64,000 bases of DNA from JACCXG01 sp963750935 (GCA_963750935.1 CAVVSR010000009.1:868001-932000); one strand, 5' to 3'; counted from the stretch's first letter, positions 50,701 to 64,000 are shown. A program made the numbers and translations. Notes: a model not told the origin generated them from the letters alone.

Positions 50701-51406
50701 CGACTGGGGAATGAAGGCGGCCGCAGCCGCGTTCGAGCGCAGCGTCGAGCTCGACCCGACGAGCGGCCTCACCCACGTCTGGCTGGCGTGGGCTACCTGG
50801 CCCGGCCGCGACGCAGCCGCGATTGCCGCAGTCCGTCACGCCCAGTCGCTCGATCCGCTCAACCCCTATGTCCACAGCCTCGCCGGCGCCGTCTACGATT
50901 TCTACGGCCGAAGCGAAGAGGGCGTCATGGCATTCGATCGGGCCTTCGAGATCGATCCGAACTACCTGGTGGCCCTCTACCTGGCCGGCGGCGTGTACTC
51001 TCGACTGGGCCGGCACGACGACGCGCTTCGCGTTTTCGCTCGCAGCGTCGAGCTGACCGACCGTTCGCCGTTCTATGTCAGCTATGACGCGTGGGCGCGG
51101 GCGCGCGCCGGACGAACCGGCGAGGCCCGGGCGAGCCTTGCGGAGCTCGAAGCGCGGGCCGCCTCCGAGTACGTCCAGCCGCTGTGCCTTGCCGTCGTGC
51201 ATGCTGCGCTCGGCGAGATGGACCGGGCATTCGAGCGCCTCGAAGAGGGCGTCCAACGGCGCAACGCGTGGATCGGTAGCCCGCGCATGCCGCTGTTCGA
51301 GGATTTCCGCCGCGACCCGCGTTTCGCCGCGCATCTCCAGCGGATCGGGCACCCGGACGCAGTGTGGTTCGGAGCCGGTGCATCACCCTCGTCGCCATCA
51401 AGGTGA
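47782..51406 (+). CDS. Soluble Ser/Thr protein kinase with two consecutive TolB-N/TPR modules (frameshift ~50,460)
   Basis: About 1,207 residues. Kinase domain ~10-275 (PLGAGGMGEVYRAHD, THRDLKPGNVMV, DFGLSRTA, TRPYMSPEQIE). No TM helix follows, unlike its neighbours. The first module starts at ~317 (RIAVLPFESRTAGGD to THLWADTYDRSL) with TPR-like repeats. The second starts at ~738 (SIAVLPFTDLSAAKDQEWF to YQIWSERYDRDVKDIFDVQD) with more TPRs to the end. The frame shifts once near 50,460 (LRGRHLWYI / KGALLRARQLFEQA). TolB-N/TPR halves like these are also found with adenylate cyclases. It sits inside the acyl-CoA cluster. Confidence 0.85.
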
Positions 51407-51448
51407 TCCGCGTCGTGCTGAATGGGGCTGAGGAAGGGAAGAACCGCG

Positions 51449-53580
<2,132 letters not shown>

Positions 53581-53620
53581 GGCGCGCAAAGGTATCATGC
53601 CGCACCGAAGCGAGGAGTCA

Positions 53621-54827
53621 GTGGACTTCGACTATTCAGCGAGAGCGAAGGATCTCCAGGCGCGCTTGACCGCCTTCATGGCGGCGCACGTCTATCCGAA
53701 CGAGCGGCGTTTCGAAGAAGAGGTCGACCAGGGGGATCGCTGGCAGCCGATCCCGCTCATCGAGGAGCTCAAGGCGAGGGCCCGGGCCGACGGGCTCTGG
53801 AACCTGTTTCTGCCGGCGAGCGAACACGGTGCGGGCCTGACGAACACCGAGTACGCGCCGCTCTGCGAAATCATGGGGCGCGCGCTGCCGTTCGCACCTG
53901 AGATCTTCAACTGCTCGGCGCCCGACACCGGCAACATGGAAGTGCTGATCCGCTATGGCACCGCCGAGCAGAAGCGGCAGTGGCTGGAGCCGCTGCTCGC
54001 CGGGGAAATCCGCTCGTGTTTCGCGATGACGGAGCCGGACGTGGCGTCGTCGGATGCCACCAACATCCAGTCGTCGATCGGCCGGGACGGCGGCGACTAC
54101 GTCATCAACGGACGAAAGTGGTGGATCTCCGGGGCCGGCGATCCACGGTGCCGGGTCGCGATCTTCATGGGCCGCAGCAGCCCCGACGCGCCAAAGCATC
54201 AGCAGCAGTCGATGATCCTGGTGCCGATGGACGCACCCGGTGTCCGCATCGTGCGGATGCTGTCGGTATTCGGCTTCGACGATGCCCCGCACGGTCACGC
54301 CGAGATCGTGTTCGACAACGTGCGGGTTCCCGCCTCGAACATGCTGCTCGGCGAGGGCCGCGGCTTCGAGATCGCGCAGGGACGCCTCGGGCCCGGGCGC
54401 ATCCATCACTGCATGCGTCTCATCGGCGTCGCCGAGCGCGCGCTCGAGCTGATGTGCGCGCGCGTGAAGACTCGAGTCGCGTTCGGCAAGCCGCTGGCGG
54501 AGCAGGGCACCATCCGGGCGCAGATCGCGGAATCCCGCGTCGAGATCGACCAGGCGCGGCTGCTCACCCTGCGCGCCGCGTCCCTCATGGACACGGTGGG
54601 CAACAAGGCGGCGCGATCGGAAATCGCGCAGATCAAGGTCGTCGCGCCCCGGATGGCGCTACGTGTGCTCGATCGCGCGATTCAGGCCCACGGCGGCGCC
54701 GGCATGTGCGACGACTTTCCGCTGGCCAGGGCATGGGCCCACGCGCGGACGCTGCGGCTTGGCCGACGGTCCCGATGAAGTGCACCTGGAGTCCATCGCG
54801 AAGGCGGAGTTGGGCAGGGAGCGGTGA
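53621..54827 (+). CDS. ACAD10/11-LvaC-like acyl-CoA dehydrogenase (frameshift ~54,757)
   Basis: About 402 residues from a GTG at 53621 with GAGGAG 3 nt upstream. The N-terminus DYSARAKDLQARLTAFMAAH with VYPNERRFEEEVDQ is characteristic of the ACAD11-like group. FAD/substrate motifs include CFAMTEPDVASSDATNIQ, WWISGAGDPRCRVAIFMG, GRGFEIAQGRLGPGRIHHCM and HGGAGMCDDFPLARAWAHAR. One extra G near 54,757 (CTTGGCCGA) hides the real end DGPDEVHLESIAKAELGRER. In this group the enzyme processes 4-phosphorylated hydroxyacyl-CoA made by an APH-type partner; that partner is present at 46053. Confidence 0.85.
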
Positions 54828-54841
54828 GACCGCGCCGGAGT

Positions 54842-55080
54842 CAACTCCCAACCTCCAACTCCCAACTCCCAAGGAACATCGCCCGGAGCAGCGGGGTGAA
54901 AGACCGCCAACCAGCTACCTTGCCGGGCTTCCACCCGGATGGTTCGAAGGCGCGCCCGGGTGTCAGGCAGTGAATCGTGAACCCTGCCGTCCGCTGTCCT
55001 GGCAGTTGACGCGTTCACGATTCACTGCCTGACACCAACCGTGACTCCCATTGGGAGTTGGAAGTTGGGAGTTGGAAGTT
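54842..55080. repeat. Nested inverted-repeat element with heptad arms between convergent genes
   Basis: The inner arms are a perfect 23-bp inverted repeat (54960-54982 and 55013-55035; GTGTCAGGCAGTGAATCG on the left) around a 30-nt loop that itself pairs CTGCC with GGCAG. The outer arms are heptad tracts: CAACTCC-type at 54842-54871 and the complementary GGGAGTTGGAAGTT-type at 55053-55080. It fills most of the 258 bp between the convergent stops at 54827 and 55086. It could act as a bidirectional terminator or be a dispersed repeat. Confidence 0.8.
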
Positions 55081-55085
55081 AACAC

Positions 55086-55862
55086 TCACCCCCCAATCGT
55101 CCTCCCACCATCGACGACGATGGTTTGACCGGTGATGTAGTTGGAGGCATCGGACGCCAGGAACACGCAGACGCCCTTCAGCTCGCCTTCCGCACCAATG
55201 CGGGGGATCGGACACGTGGCCTTGATGGCCGGCGCCACCAGGGGGAGCACCGGATCGGCGAGCCGGGAATGGAAGAATCCCGGGGCGATCGCGTTGACGC
55301 GGATACCGTGCCGGCCCCACGACGCGGCCAGCTCGCGGGTCAGCCCCATGAGTCCAGCCTTGGATGCGGCGTACGCGGCGTAGTGCGGCCCGTGAACGGC
55401 CGCGTGCAGGCCGGCGATGGACGAGATGTTGACGATGCGGCCGTATTCCCGCTTCAGCATCTCGCGACCAGCCGCCTGCGCGAACAGGAACGCCCCGGTC
55501 AGGTTGACGTCGATCACCTTCTGCCACTTGTCGAGCGGCATGTCCTCCGGCTCGGCGCCCCACGTGACGCCGGCGTTGTTCACCAGGATGTCGAGGCGCC
55601 CGTAGGCCGCCATCGTCCTGTCGACGACGGCCTGGACGTCTGCCGGGTTGGAGACGTCGGCGACGAGGCCTTCGACGCGAAAGCCGCGCGCCGCGAAGCG
55701 TTCCAGCGTCGGGGTCAGCCACTGCTCGCGGCGCGCGCAGATCATGAGCGCCGCGCCGGCTTCCGCCAGTCCTTCGGCCATCTCCTCGCCGAGGCCGCGC
55801 GAGCCGCCGGTCACGATAGCCACCCGGCCGTCGAGCGCGAACAATTCCTGAATGGAAGGCAT
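55086..55862 (-). CDS. SDR-family NAD(P)-dependent oxidoreductase
   Basis: 258 residues, classical short-chain dehydrogenase: cofactor motif TGGSRGLGEEMAEGL, structural NNAG (LDILVNNAGVTWG), catalytic Ser in NISSIAG, YAAYAASKAGL with Tyr and Lys, and IRVNAIAPGFFHS. The basic residues after the second strand (CARREQW) suggest NADP(H) is possible. It probably interconverts a hydroxy- and ketoacyl substrate of the surrounding acyl-CoA pathway, the position LvaD holds in the P. putida lva operon. Divergent from the second acyl-CoA dehydrogenase by 49 bp. Intact. Confidence 0.88.
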   Translation of the reverse strand: MPSIQELFALDGRVAIVTGGSRGLGEEMAEGLAEAGAALMICARREQWLTPTLERFAARGFRVEGLVADVSNPADVQAVVDRTMAAYGRLDILVNNAGVTWGAEPEDMPLDKWQKVIDVNLTGAFLFAQAAGREMLKREYGRIVNISSIAGLHAAVHGPHYAAYAASKAGLMGLTRELAASWGRHGIRVNAIAPGFFHSRLADPVLPLVAPAIKATCPIPRIGAEGELKGVCVFLASDASNYITGQTIVVDGGRTIGG

Positions 55863-55911
55863 GCGCGCGCTTATACTGGCGCTCCAATCAGCCTGTCAAT
55901 CGGAGAGACCT

Positions 55912-57674
<1,763 letters not shown>

Positions 57675-57795
57675 CTTCATCCGCCTCGAAGGCGGAAGCC
57701 CACGCGACCTGTCGTTCGAGGCCGCTTCTGTTTGTGATTCTGAGTGGCTTCCGGTCTTCAGCCGCGAAGATCGCCCGCGCGATAAGGAGATCGAC

Positions 57796-59397
57796 ATGAA
57801 CGTGCCGCTAACGCCGATTCGGTTTCTTCGCTACGCCGGCGAGCAGTTCGCTGGTGATGTGGCGATCGTCTGCGGCGACCAGCGATTCACCTATGGCCAG
57901 TTCGCCGATCGCGCCGCCCGCCTGGCCGGGGCACTCCGTGCCGAAGGGGCGCGGAGCGGCGACCGCGTGGCGTTCCTCAGCACCAACTGCCATCGCCTGC
58001 TCGAGGCGTACTACGGTGTGCTCGAAGCGGACTGCGTTCTGCTGCCCCTCAATGTCCGGCTCGCGCCGCCCGAACTGTCCTACGTCCTCAACGACTCCGG
58101 AGCCAGGTTTCTGTTCGTGGAGCAGGCGTTGCTGCCGCTGGCGGAGGCGTTCCGCCGCGAGGTCCCGGGCATCGAACGGGTGTACCTGCTCGATGGCGAG
58201 CCCGGAGCGGATTGGCTGTCGCCTCGCACCTACGACCAGTTGATCGCGACAGCGGCGCCGTGGCATCGCGACCTCATGGCCGTGGATGAAAACGCGCTGG
58301 CGGAGCTCTTCTACACGAGCGGCACCAGTGATGCCCCCAGAGGCGTCATGCTGACGCACCGGAACATCTACTTGCATGCCCTGTTGGTGATTGCGTCGGG
58401 CCGCACCTCCCGCGAGCTCGCTGCGAACACTTGCTGCGACAGCGTCGTCCTGCACACCATTCCGCTGTTTCACGCCAACGGCTGGGGATCGGCGCACACC
58501 GTGACGGTGGTCGGCGGGACGCACGTCATGGTTCATCAATTCGTCCCGTCCGAGGTTCTCCGCCTCATCGAGCGGGAGAAGGTCACGACCTGCTCGCTGG
58601 TGCCGACGATGGCCATTGCGCTCGTGAATTGTCCCGACCGCGGTCAGCACGACCTCGGCAGCCTGCGCTCGGTCATGATCGGCGGGGCGGCGTCGTCGCC
58701 GACACTGGTGCGCGAGGTCGAGCAGAAGCTCGGGTGCGCATGCATTTCCGGATACGGGCTCACCGAAACGTCGCCGGTGCTCACCGTCTCGCCAATCAAG
58801 AAGGGCGTGCCGTGTGACGACGAGGCCCGCGATCACAAGCGTGCGCGCGCCGGCTATGCGATTCCTGGCGTCGAGGTCCGCGTCGTCGATGCCGGCGGCC
58901 GCGACGTGCCCCGCGACGGCGAGTCGGTCGGCGAAGTCGTGGCGCGTGGCGACGTCGTCATGGACGGCTACTGGAACCGGCCAGCTGACAGCCAGCAGGC
59001 CATGGAGGGCGGGTGGTTCCACACCGGGGATCTGGCGACCATGGACAGCGATCACTACGTGCTGATCGTCGACCGGAAGAAAGACATCATCATCAGCGGC
59101 GGCGAGAACATTTCTTCACTCGAAGTCGAACGGGTGCTGGTCGCACACGCGGCCGTGTACGAAGCCGTGGTGATTCCGGTCCCGCACGAGAAGTGGGGAG
59201 AAGTGCCAAAGGCACTGGTTGTACGAAAACCGGGTATGCACCTGACCGAGCCGGAGCTGGTGGAGTTCTGCCGTGCCCGGCTGGCGCACTACAAGTGCCC
59301 GCAATCCGTGGACTTTCTCGACAGCCTTCCCAAGACCGGCACGGGCAAGATCCTGAAACGGGAGTTGCGCAAGCTGTATGGCGCCGGGGCGGCCTGA
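57796..59397 (+). CDS. Acyl-CoA ligase (AMP-binding, fatty-acid type)
   Basis: 533 residues from ATG 57796 (AAGGAG 6 nt upstream). ANL superfamily motifs are all present: P-loop FYTSGTSDAPRGVMLTHRN, aromatic/substrate region HTIPLFHANGW, YGLTETSPVLT, WFHTGDLATMDSDHYV, the hinge DRKKDIIISGGENISS and the catalytic Lys in LPKTGTGKILKRELRK. It activates a fatty or short acid to the acyl-CoA and feeds the dehydrogenases upstream; it is the LvaE counterpart in the proposed pathway. Downstream of the dehydrogenase by 121 bp and 3 bp before the next kinase. Intact. Confidence 0.92.
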   Translation: MNVPLTPIRFLRYAGEQFAGDVAIVCGDQRFTYGQFADRAARLAGALRAEGARSGDRVAFLSTNCHRLLEAYYGVLEADCVLLPLNVRLAPPELSYVLNDSGARFLFVEQALLPLAEAFRREVPGIERVYLLDGEPGADWLSPRTYDQLIATAAPWHRDLMAVDENALAELFYTSGTSDAPRGVMLTHRNIYLHALLVIASGRTSRELAANTCCDSVVLHTIPLFHANGWGSAHTVTVVGGTHVMVHQFVPSEVLRLIEREKVTTCSLVPTMAIALVNCPDRGQHDLGSLRSVMIGGAASSPTLVREVEQKLGCACISGYGLTETSPVLTVSPIKKGVPCDDEARDHKRARAGYAIPGVEVRVVDAGGRDVPRDGESVGEVVARGDVVMDGYWNRPADSQQAMEGGWFHTGDLATMDSDHYVLIVDRKKDIIISGGENISSLEVERVLVAHAAVYEAVVIPVPHEKWGEVPKALVVRKPGMHLTEPELVEFCRARLAHYKCPQSVDFLDSLPKTGTGKILKRELRKLYGAGAA

Positions 59398-59400
59398 CCG

Positions 59401-62061
59401 ATGCCTCTTTCCGCTGGCGATAGGATCGGCACGTACGAAGTCCTGTCCGCGATTGGCGCAGGCGGAATGGGCGAGGTGTACCGGGCGCGCGACACGCGCC
59501 TCGACCGCGAGGTCGCGATCAAGGTCCTGCCGTCGCTCTTTGCCGAGGACCGCGACCGTCTGGCTCGCTTCGAGCGTGAAGCGCGAACCCTCGCCGCGCT
59601 GAACCACCCCAACATCGCGCACATCTACGGCGTCGTGGATTCACCGGCTGGCGCCGGATCGCTCCCGATTCCTGCGCTGGTGATGGAGCTTGTCGCGGGC
59701 GAGGATCTCGCGGATCGCGTGGCGCGCGGGCCTCTCCCGGCCGGCGAGGCCATCCGGATCGCCACGCAGATCGCCGAGGCGCTGGACGCCGCACACGAGC
59801 GCGGGATCGTGCACCGCGATCTGAAACCAGCCAATATCAAGCTCACGCCGGACGGGTCGATCAAGGTGCTCGATTTCGGTGTGGCCAAGGCGCTCGACCT
59901 GGTCTCCGGAACATCGGATACGGTCACGTCGCACGACGTCACACAGGACGGTGTCGTCATCGGCACGGCCTCGTACATGTCGCCCGAGCAGGCGCGCGGC
60001 CTGCCCGTGGACCGCCGCACCGACATCTGGGCGTTCGGCTGCGTGCTTCTACGAGATGCTCACCGGACGGCGGGCCTTTCGCGGAGGGACCACGTCGGAC
60101 ATCAGTGCCGCGATCCTCACTGCCCAGCCTGACTGGTCGGCCCTCCCCGCGGCGACACCGGCGGGTGTGCGGCGCGTGCTCGCCCGGCTGCTGCAGAAGG
60201 ACCTGAAGCAGCGGCTGCGCGACATCGCTGATGTGCGGTTCGCACTCGAAGAGGCTGGCTTCGACCCGACGATTGCGCCATCAGCGCCGCCGGGCCGCAC
60301 GCCCCGAATATGGCAGATGCTGGCCGCTGTCTCGACGCTGCTCGCCATTGCGCTGGGCGCCATGCTGCTTGTCGCCAGGCGGCCATCGTCAGACCTGGCA
60401 CCTGCAGTCGGCAGCCGAGCTCTCGTCACTCTGCTGACCGGCAGCGGAGGGTTCGCGTCCAATCCTGCCCTTGCTCCCGACGGCGGCTCGTTCGTCTACG
60501 TCTCGGACGATCGCGGGCAGCCCGACATTTTCCGCCGGCAGATCGAGGGCGGAGAGCCGGTCCCTCTGACGCAGGACTCTGCGGCTGAAACGGATCTGAT
60601 GTTTGCGCCGAATGGCGAGACGGTCTACTTCACGCGCCAGGACGCCGGCGCATCCGCAATCTGGCGGGTGGGCGCGCTCGGCGGCAACGCCCGAAAAATC
60701 GTCGACAACGCTCGTGCGCCAGCGGTCTCCCGCGACGGCCGGCACCTCGCCTGGCTCACGGCGACGTCTCCGGGTTATTCGCTGGTCGTAGCGGCGGCTG
60801 ATGGCGCCAATCCGCGCGTGCTGGTTCGCGATCTGAGCATGCAGGTCCCGGTGCCGCCTTCGTGGTCTCCCGACGGGAGACAGCTCGCGTATCGGTCGGT
60901 GGACTCTTCCAGCCCAGGAACCTCTTTGTCGTCAACGTCGAAGACGCCCGCGTGCGGCGGGTGACGCGCTACGAAACTGGCGCCGAAGGCCCGACCTCCC
61001 AAACGTGGCTTCCTGACGGACGACGCCTGCTGGTGTCGTACTGGGCGCGGCCACGCGCGCAGCTGGCAGGCAGTGATCTCGGGATCCTCGACGTCGAGAG
61101 CGGGGAGATTACGCGGCTCACCCTGAACACTGAGGAGAACTTCAACTCCCCCAGTCTCTCGTTGGACGGGACGCGCGCAATCGCGACGTCGAGCCACAAC
61201 GAGCGCGAGGTGTGGACGGTGCCCGACGGCCCGGATCCGATCGCGAATGGCCGGCGGGCGGAACGGCTGCTGGACCCGACCGTCGATCCGATGTGGACGT
61301 ACGTGTCGCGCGACGGTCGCATGCTTCTCTATAACAACGCCGTCGTCGGCAGCCGAAACCTGTGGTTGATGCCCATCGATCGATCCAGTCCGGCGCGGCA
61401 GATCACGTCGATCGGCGGCGACCGCGTGACGCACTCGTCGCTGTCCCCGGACGGCACCCGGGTCGCGATGATTTCAATGGCGAACGGCACAGCCGACATC
61501 TGGTTACAGAACGTGGACGGCTCTGGACTGCGGCAGTTGACGAACGACTCGCCAGCCGACGCCTGGCCGGTCTGGTCCCCCGACGGCCGATCCATCATGT
61601 ACGCGGCCGCACAGCAGACCATGATCGTCTCTGCAGACGGCGGAGAACCACGGAAACTGATCGACGGCTTTTTCAGAGGCGATTGGATTGCCCGGCCTGA
61701 CGGACAGGGCACGTGGGCGGTGTCGGCGGTTCCTGCATCGCGCACCGGCGCTTTCGGGATCCGGTTAATCGATGTCGAACGTGGCATCGAGCTGTGGAGG
61801 GAACCCGCGCCGAACTCGCATCCGATGTTCAATCACGATGGCTCCGCCATCAGCGCCGCGTTCGGGGATTCGAGCGGCCAGGTCGGCATTGCGGTTTACG
61901 ACACGACGACCCGCAACCGTCGCATCGCAGTCCGCTTCCCGGAACCCTTCCAGTTCTCTTTCCGCGCCAGCTGGATTGACAACGACCGCGGCTTTGCCGT
62001 GAATCGCTACCGGCTGCGTTCGCGTGTCGTGATGATCGACGGGCTGCTGCCGAAGCCCTAG
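59401..62061 (+). CDS. Membrane Ser/Thr protein kinase with TolB/WD40-like propeller (frameshifts ~60,050 and ~60,910)
   Basis: 886 residues when repaired. Kinase domain ~10-275 (AIGAGGMGEVYRARD, VHRDLKPANIKL, DFGVAKAL, TASYMSPEQARG). One TM helix ~302-327 (LAAVSTLLAIALGAMLLVA) precedes an outer propeller built from TolB-like blades (ALAPDGGSFVYVSDDRGQPD, SWSPDGRQLAYRS, SSLSPDGTRVAMISMANG, WPVWSPDGRSIMYAA). The breaks near 60,050 and 60,910 are single bases within well conserved sequence. Ligand and targets unknown. It follows the acyl-CoA ligase by 3 bp, so it may be co-transcribed with the catabolic genes. Confidence 0.86.
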
Positions 62062-62071
62062 AGACCACAGG

Positions 62072-62971
62072 TCAGCGTCCCTTGATTCGCCCGCTCGTCA
62101 GGAATCGCCGGTAGTCGCTGAAGGTCTCGGTCCGGCGCGCCGACTGCAGGCCGGTCCGGACGATGGTGACGTTGTCGGTCTTGTTGGGGAGCAGCAGTGT
62201 CTCGTCAGGGTCCGTGAACGTCACCGGCCGAAACTGTATCGAGACGTCGTCACGGTCGAGGGTCAGGAAGCTGTCGAAGCGATAGCGCCGCTGCAGCTTC
62301 GGCGAGACGCGGATGTCAACCGGACCGAGGAGGCTTCGTTCGATCCGCAGCACGTCGTAGGTCTGCGCATCGACCCAGACCTGCCCGCGCGTCGCGAGCG
62401 GGCCTTTCCAGTCGAAGCAGTCCTCGTGACCTCCTTCGTCTTCGATCAACTCCAGCCGGCTCTTGCGATCAACCGACGAGAAGTCGATGACCAGCGCCGC
62501 GACACCGCGCTCGCGGCCGTGGCGGACCGACGTGAAGCGATACTCGCCGCGGTTCGCCGGCAGCAGGAAGGCCAGCGGTTCGGGTGAGAGCGGATTCGGA
62601 TCGGTGCACCCGTTACGCGAGGTGCGCTCGCTCTCGCGCGGTGGACGGCCGTTGACGCGCTGGATCTTTCGGACGACGCGCGCTTCGGGCACGGCGTCGC
62701 CGTCGGTGTGGATCAGTTCCACTCGCAGCTCGGACTCGACCGCCCGCGCGAAACCCTGGAAGCCCCGGTTCCTGTCGATCGGCTGGACGGTTGAGATGTT
62801 GAGGCAGATCAGATGCTCGGCGCGCTCGTAGAAGCTGGCGACGCGTTCGCCGACCGCTCTGACCAGCTCCGCGAGATCCGGCGGCGCCTGTGCAGCTCCA
62901 GCCTGCACGCGCAGCAGGCCTGCCGCGATCAACGCGATCGCCGTCGCGCGCGTGGCCCCTCGCAGACTCAT
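62072..62971 (-). CDS. Exported protein of unknown function, LolA-like fold possible
   Basis: 299 residues. Signal peptide ATAIALIAAGLLRVQAGA. The mature part alternates beta-strands with phrases such as RGEYRFTSVRHGRERGVAAL, GQVWVDAQTYDVLRIERSLL and DVSIQFRPVTFTDPDETLLL, reminiscent of LolA/outer-membrane-lipoprotein-sorting-like proteins. Three cysteines (CLNIS, GCTDP, DCFDW) are conserved-looking. No catalytic motif is evident. It converges on the kinase gene with a 10-bp gap and has no operon partner. Intact. Confidence 0.65.
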   Translation of the reverse strand: MSLRGATRATAIALIAAGLLRVQAGAAQAPPDLAELVRAVGERVASFYERAEHLICLNISTVQPIDRNRGFQGFARAVESELRVELIHTDGDAVPEARVVRKIQRVNGRPPRESERTSRNGCTDPNPLSPEPLAFLLPANRGEYRFTSVRHGRERGVAALVIDFSSVDRKSRLELIEDEGGHEDCFDWKGPLATRGQVWVDAQTYDVLRIERSLLGPVDIRVSPKLQRRYRFDSFLTLDRDDVSIQFRPVTFTDPDETLLLPNKTDNVTIVRTGLQSARRTETFSDYRRFLTSGRIKGR

Positions 62972-63198
62972 GAGGCGGCCTACAGTCGCACACTGCGCCC
63001 GTCGCTGTCTACGCCGCTTCTTTAGCTGCTGGCGGGGGCGATCGTCGAGTGTTCTGCTGTGGTGCCGGTGCCGACGATCCGTCTCGAGTGCGGCACCGTT
63101 GTGGCACAGCGTGTGCGTTCACACCGAACTGTATGACGGTCGGGCGAGTCGCTTGCGAACAGCAAGACTTCGTCCGAGGACACCGTCGAGGAGGATGT

Positions 63199-63714
63199 GT
63201 GAAGAAGATTCTTCAGTTGATCGCAATCGTGGCCGTGTTAGTCACCGGCGCAGCCTGTGCGGACCGCAACCGGCCAGACTACCAGGCCAGGGTGAATGAC
63301 GACCTCAAGGCCGCCAAGCTGGACGACGTTCGTGCGGATTGGAAGGCCGATGAGAAGGCGCTTCATCTACGGGGAGAGGTCGAGAAAGCAGCCGACAAAG
63401 CACGGGCAGAAGAGCTTGCCCAGCAAGTCGTGGGTACCAGCGGTCGTGTGGTAAACGAAGTGACCGTTGAAGGCACCAACGCGGAAGCGATGGATGATCG
63501 CCTCGAAGAACAGCTCGATCGGGCCTTCAAAGAAGACGATGAATGGGACAAGGACAAGCTGGACCTGACGTTCGACGCCAAGGCCGGCGTCGTCACCATT
63601 ACGGGCGATGCGCCTTCCGAGGCGGTCAAGGGGCGTGTGGGACAGAAAGTCCGTTCCATTCAGGGTGTGAAGGACGTCGTCAACAATCTCGAAGTCAAGG
63701 CCGACAAGAATTAG
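63199..63714 (+). CDS. BON-domain periplasmic protein, probable lipoprotein
   Basis: 171 residues from a GTG at 63199, chosen because the export signal KKILQLIAIVAVLVTGAAC begins there and a GAGGA lies 4 nt upstream. The Cys at the end of the hydrophobic stretch suggests lipidation, though the lipobox (GAAC) is weak. Two BON repeats follow: residues ~30-85 (VRADWKADEKALHLRGEVE) and ~100-171 (LDLTFDAKAGVVTITGDAPS, IQGVKDVVNNLEV). BON domains bind phospholipid or support envelope integrity, as in OsmY or DolP. Monocistronic, followed by a terminator. Confidence 0.82.
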   Translation: MKKILQLIAIVAVLVTGAACADRNRPDYQARVNDDLKAAKLDDVRADWKADEKALHLRGEVEKAADKARAEELAQQVVGTSGRVVNEVTVEGTNAEAMDDRLEEQLDRAFKEDDEWDKDKLDLTFDAKAGVVTITGDAPSEAVKGRVGQKVRSIQGVKDVVNNLEVKADKN

Positions 63715-63721
63715 TGCTGCG

Positions 63722-63748
63722 GGGGCGGGAGCATGTGCTTCCCGCCCC
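63722..63748 (+). terminator. Hairpin after the BON-domain gene
   Basis: GGGGCGGGA (63722-63730) pairs with TCCCGCCCC (63740-63748) around a short loop, 8 bp after the stop. There is no T-run, so termination may be inefficient or factor-assisted. Confidence 0.5.
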
Positions 63749-63930
63749 ACGTTCACAAATCACAGGCCGCCACTCACCCTTCTTCTCTGGAGACGCTTGC
63801 CAATCCGCAACTCCGCGGCCGAACAGGTAATCCGCGTCGGCGGGTACGCGGTGCTCAGATGTCCTCGGTACCTTCTGTCGTAATCAGGATCGACAGGCCT
63901 GCCGGTATCGTCGGGCAGGGCGGCGTCCAC

Positions 63931-63968
63931 ATGCTTGAGCGCTCACGTATATGCTCGAGCGCTCATGT
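63931..63968. promoter_or_regulatory. Two 18-bp direct repeats, each with a GAGCGCTC palindrome, 20 bp apart
   Basis: ATGCTTGAGCGCTCACGT at 63931-63948 and ATGCTCGAGCGCTCATGT at 63951-63968 differ at two positions and start exactly 20 bp apart, two helical turns. This is a typical operator pair for a dimeric regulator; the controlled gene would lie beyond the right edge. Confidence 0.5.
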
Positions 63969-64000
63969 GCATTGTATTGGACGTTCCTACAGTTCTGTCC

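Overview
This high-GC window most resembles an Acidobacteriota genome, probably class Vicinamibacteria. That is inferred from gene content: four Ser/Thr kinases carrying TPR or TolB sensor halves, a CheB-CheR-histidine kinase hybrid, PQQ-type and BNR/HYR secreted proteins, and a beta-oxidation set. I saw no tRNA, rRNA, CRISPR array or transposase.

Layout. 0-4.2 kb: a BlaR1/BlaI-type regulatory pair divergent from a PQQ-type sugar dehydrogenase, then mscL with a zinc-ribbon tail and a VKOR-DsbA fusion. 4.2-5.0 kb: a VapC toxin-antitoxin pair. 5.2-20.8 kb: a zinc-ribbon/kinase/TPR protein, a very large secreted BNR/HYR protein with 14 Ala-Ile-Asp-Asp-Pro repeats, a haloperoxidase remnant, DinB-like, cytochrome c-like and hydrolase genes, an OPT transporter, an apparently inactive trypsin-like protein and an ADP-ribosylglycohydrolase. 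20.75-37.84 kb: an ~8.5-kb segment present twice in direct tandem. Each copy holds a DUF1648 protein, ogt, an Ada/AraC/AlkA fusion, a secreted esterase, a CheB-CheR-PAS-HisKA-REC hybrid, a lone receiver and the start of a PAS histidine kinase; only copy B continues into the complete kinase. 38-46 kb: that kinase, a sulfatase, an intradiol dioxygenase, an AtoE-type transporter, a ~740-bp block of abnormal composition, and a kinase/TolB gene that decays into it. 46-59.4 kb: an acyl-CoA catabolic cluster (APH-like phosphotransferase, MaoC, FadJ-type protein, two acyl-CoA dehydrogenases, SDR, acyl-CoA ligase) with one more kinase inside. 59.4-64 kb: a fourth kinase, a secreted protein of unknown function and a BON-domain lipoprotein.

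How the genes may work together. The acyl-CoA cluster contains counterparts of the Pseudomonas putida lva (levulinate/4-hydroxyacid) enzymes apart from LvaB, so 4-hydroxyacid degradation is a testable idea. The duplicated block pairs alkylation-repair enzymes with a large sensory hybrid whose last codon overlaps an esterase start.

Quality warning. Many genes between 8.7 and 61 kb that otherwise look conserved are split by single-base frameshifts, while 1-8.5 kb is clean. Consensus indels from long reads are the likeliest cause, so I annotate most split genes as single genes and give approximate frameshift positions. The tandem duplication could itself be two strain haplotypes joined by the assembler.
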